From Alphaproteobacteria bacterium (GTDB lineage: Bacteria; Pseudomonadota; Alphaproteobacteria; Rhizobiales; Devosiaceae): a DNA stretch of 42,855 bases. The stretch lies in NCBI GenBank assembly GCA_018828145.1, contig JAHJWO010000025.1, forward strand, positions 1-42,855, given 5' to 3'. Every line of letters begins with the position of its first letter. Position 1 is the first letter of the stretch. A program made the position numbers and the translations under genes. The notes under the pieces are model-generated. The model searched no databases. It saw only the letters and a program-made list of their open reading frames with translations, and had not been told where the DNA came from. Of this stretch, positions 42,265-42,855 are shown piece by piece.

Positions 42265-42855
42265 TCATCCCCTCAACGCTCCGAGGATTGTACCGACGCC
42301 GGCAACGGCGATGGCGCGCTTCATGTTGTAGGCCAGGATTGCCAGGCTGGCTCCGGTGGCGACGTTCTTGAGCCCCCGCGTTCGGAAGCTGGTGGCACCC
42401 ATCCAGCCCTTGATGGTGCCGCAGACGTGCTCGACCGTGCAGCGGCGGACCGCCATCGCCTCGGGCATCGCATTGAACCTGCGCTCCATCTCATCGAGCA
42501 CCGCCTCATGCTCCTATCGTCGGATGCGCTTCACCTTGCCGGCCGTGCACAGAGGACGCGATGCGCAGGCACCGCAAGCCTTCTGGTTATAATAGACGTT
42601 GATGAGCTTGCCGCCCTCGACTGTGGGATGGCGCTTCTGCAGATGCTGGCCGGCAGGGCACCGATAGGTGTCGGTTTGCTCATGCACGAACATGGCTTTG
42701 CCCCAGAAGCCGCGCGCCTGCGCCGGTGAGGTATTCGGCTTGGGCACCATCGGGATGATGCCAGCTTCGGCGCAGGAGCGGATCTGCTCGCCCTCATAGT
42801 ATCCTCGGTCGGCAAGGGCGATCATCCCGGCCGCGCCGGTCTCGGCCTGTGCGGC
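42265..42855 (-). pseudogene. IS1182-family transposase, C-terminal part with in-frame stop
   Basis: A single minus-strand frame runs in from the window edge. It carries DRGYYEGEQIRSCAEAGI, the Cys-rich segment KACGACASRPLCTAGK and the C-terminal block TVEHVCGTIKGWMGATSF, then ASLAILAYNMKRA. An amber codon (TAG, about 42511-42513) lies where relatives have Trp in RWEHE, so TGG to TAG is the likely change. The N-terminus lies outside the window. It is probably inactive unless the stop is suppressed. Confidence 0.82.

Overview
The window looks like a chromosomal segment of an alphaproteobacterium of the order Hyphomicrobiales (rhizobia-like, perhaps close to Devosia). This is inferred from the rhizobial-type glycerol ABC operon glpD-glpSTPQUV, the HmrR/CueR-style copper promoter, the ATGA-overlapping operons and the IS families. 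No rRNA, tRNA or CRISPR array was seen.

Region 1 (about 1-12500) is a copper-homeostasis accessory island. It holds two L,D-transpeptidases, HMA copper-binding proteins (one frameshifted, one intact copZ-like), two DUF305 proteins, DsbB, a YtkA/FixH-like protein, a ferric-reductase-like membrane protein, a sortilin/BNR-like periplasmic protein, a cytochrome c, a Met/His-rich multicopper oxidase, a diheme cytochrome c, a cytochrome c'-like protein and three small His-rich secreted proteins. It also holds decayed genes, including a flavin/NAD oxidoreductase with two frameshifts and an alcohol dehydrogenase truncated by the next element.

Region 2 (12512-16123) is a compact TniA-TniB-TniQ transposon with recognisable terminal inverted repeats and iterated subterminal sites. 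No resolvase or cargo is visible. One flank carries only the 3' part of a dehydrogenase gene and the 5' part is absent from the other flank, so the locus has been rearranged.

Region 3 (16206-23796) is a complete glycerol uptake and oxidation operon on the minus strand: glpD, glpS, glpT, glpP, glpQ, glpU, glpV. Its promoter region carries four operator-like repeats phased at about 11 bp. The expected regulator gene glpR survives only as a C-terminal remnant, next to a broken tyrosine recombinase and other debris (23939-24933).

Region 4 (24934-31833) contains a two-component system translationally coupled to a VIT/CCC1-family membrane protein. Divergent from it is a set for an extracytoplasmic flavin electron-transfer system: a DUF2271 protein with an FMN-attachment motif, a PepSY-flavodoxin-FNR membrane reductase, an ApbE flavin transferase and a small Asp-rich secreted protein. 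The sensor's extracytoplasmic domain carries a similar Asp-rich stretch.

Region 5 (32511-40768) is an eight-gene, minus-strand, almost entirely ATGA-coupled operon. It combines a peptide/nickel-type ABC importer (binding protein, two ATPases, two permeases) with three apparently cytoplasmic phosphohydrolases: a glycerophosphodiester phosphodiesterase, an alkaline-phosphatase-superfamily phosphodiesterase and a HAD-IIA phosphatase. This suggests import and stepwise dismantling of a phosphodiester compound. It and Region 4 are the best candidates for a less-described system.

Region 6 (40850-42855) is IS debris: an IS110-family transposase with frameshifts, an internal deletion and a stop, and an IS1182-like transposase with an in-frame amber codon running off the window.
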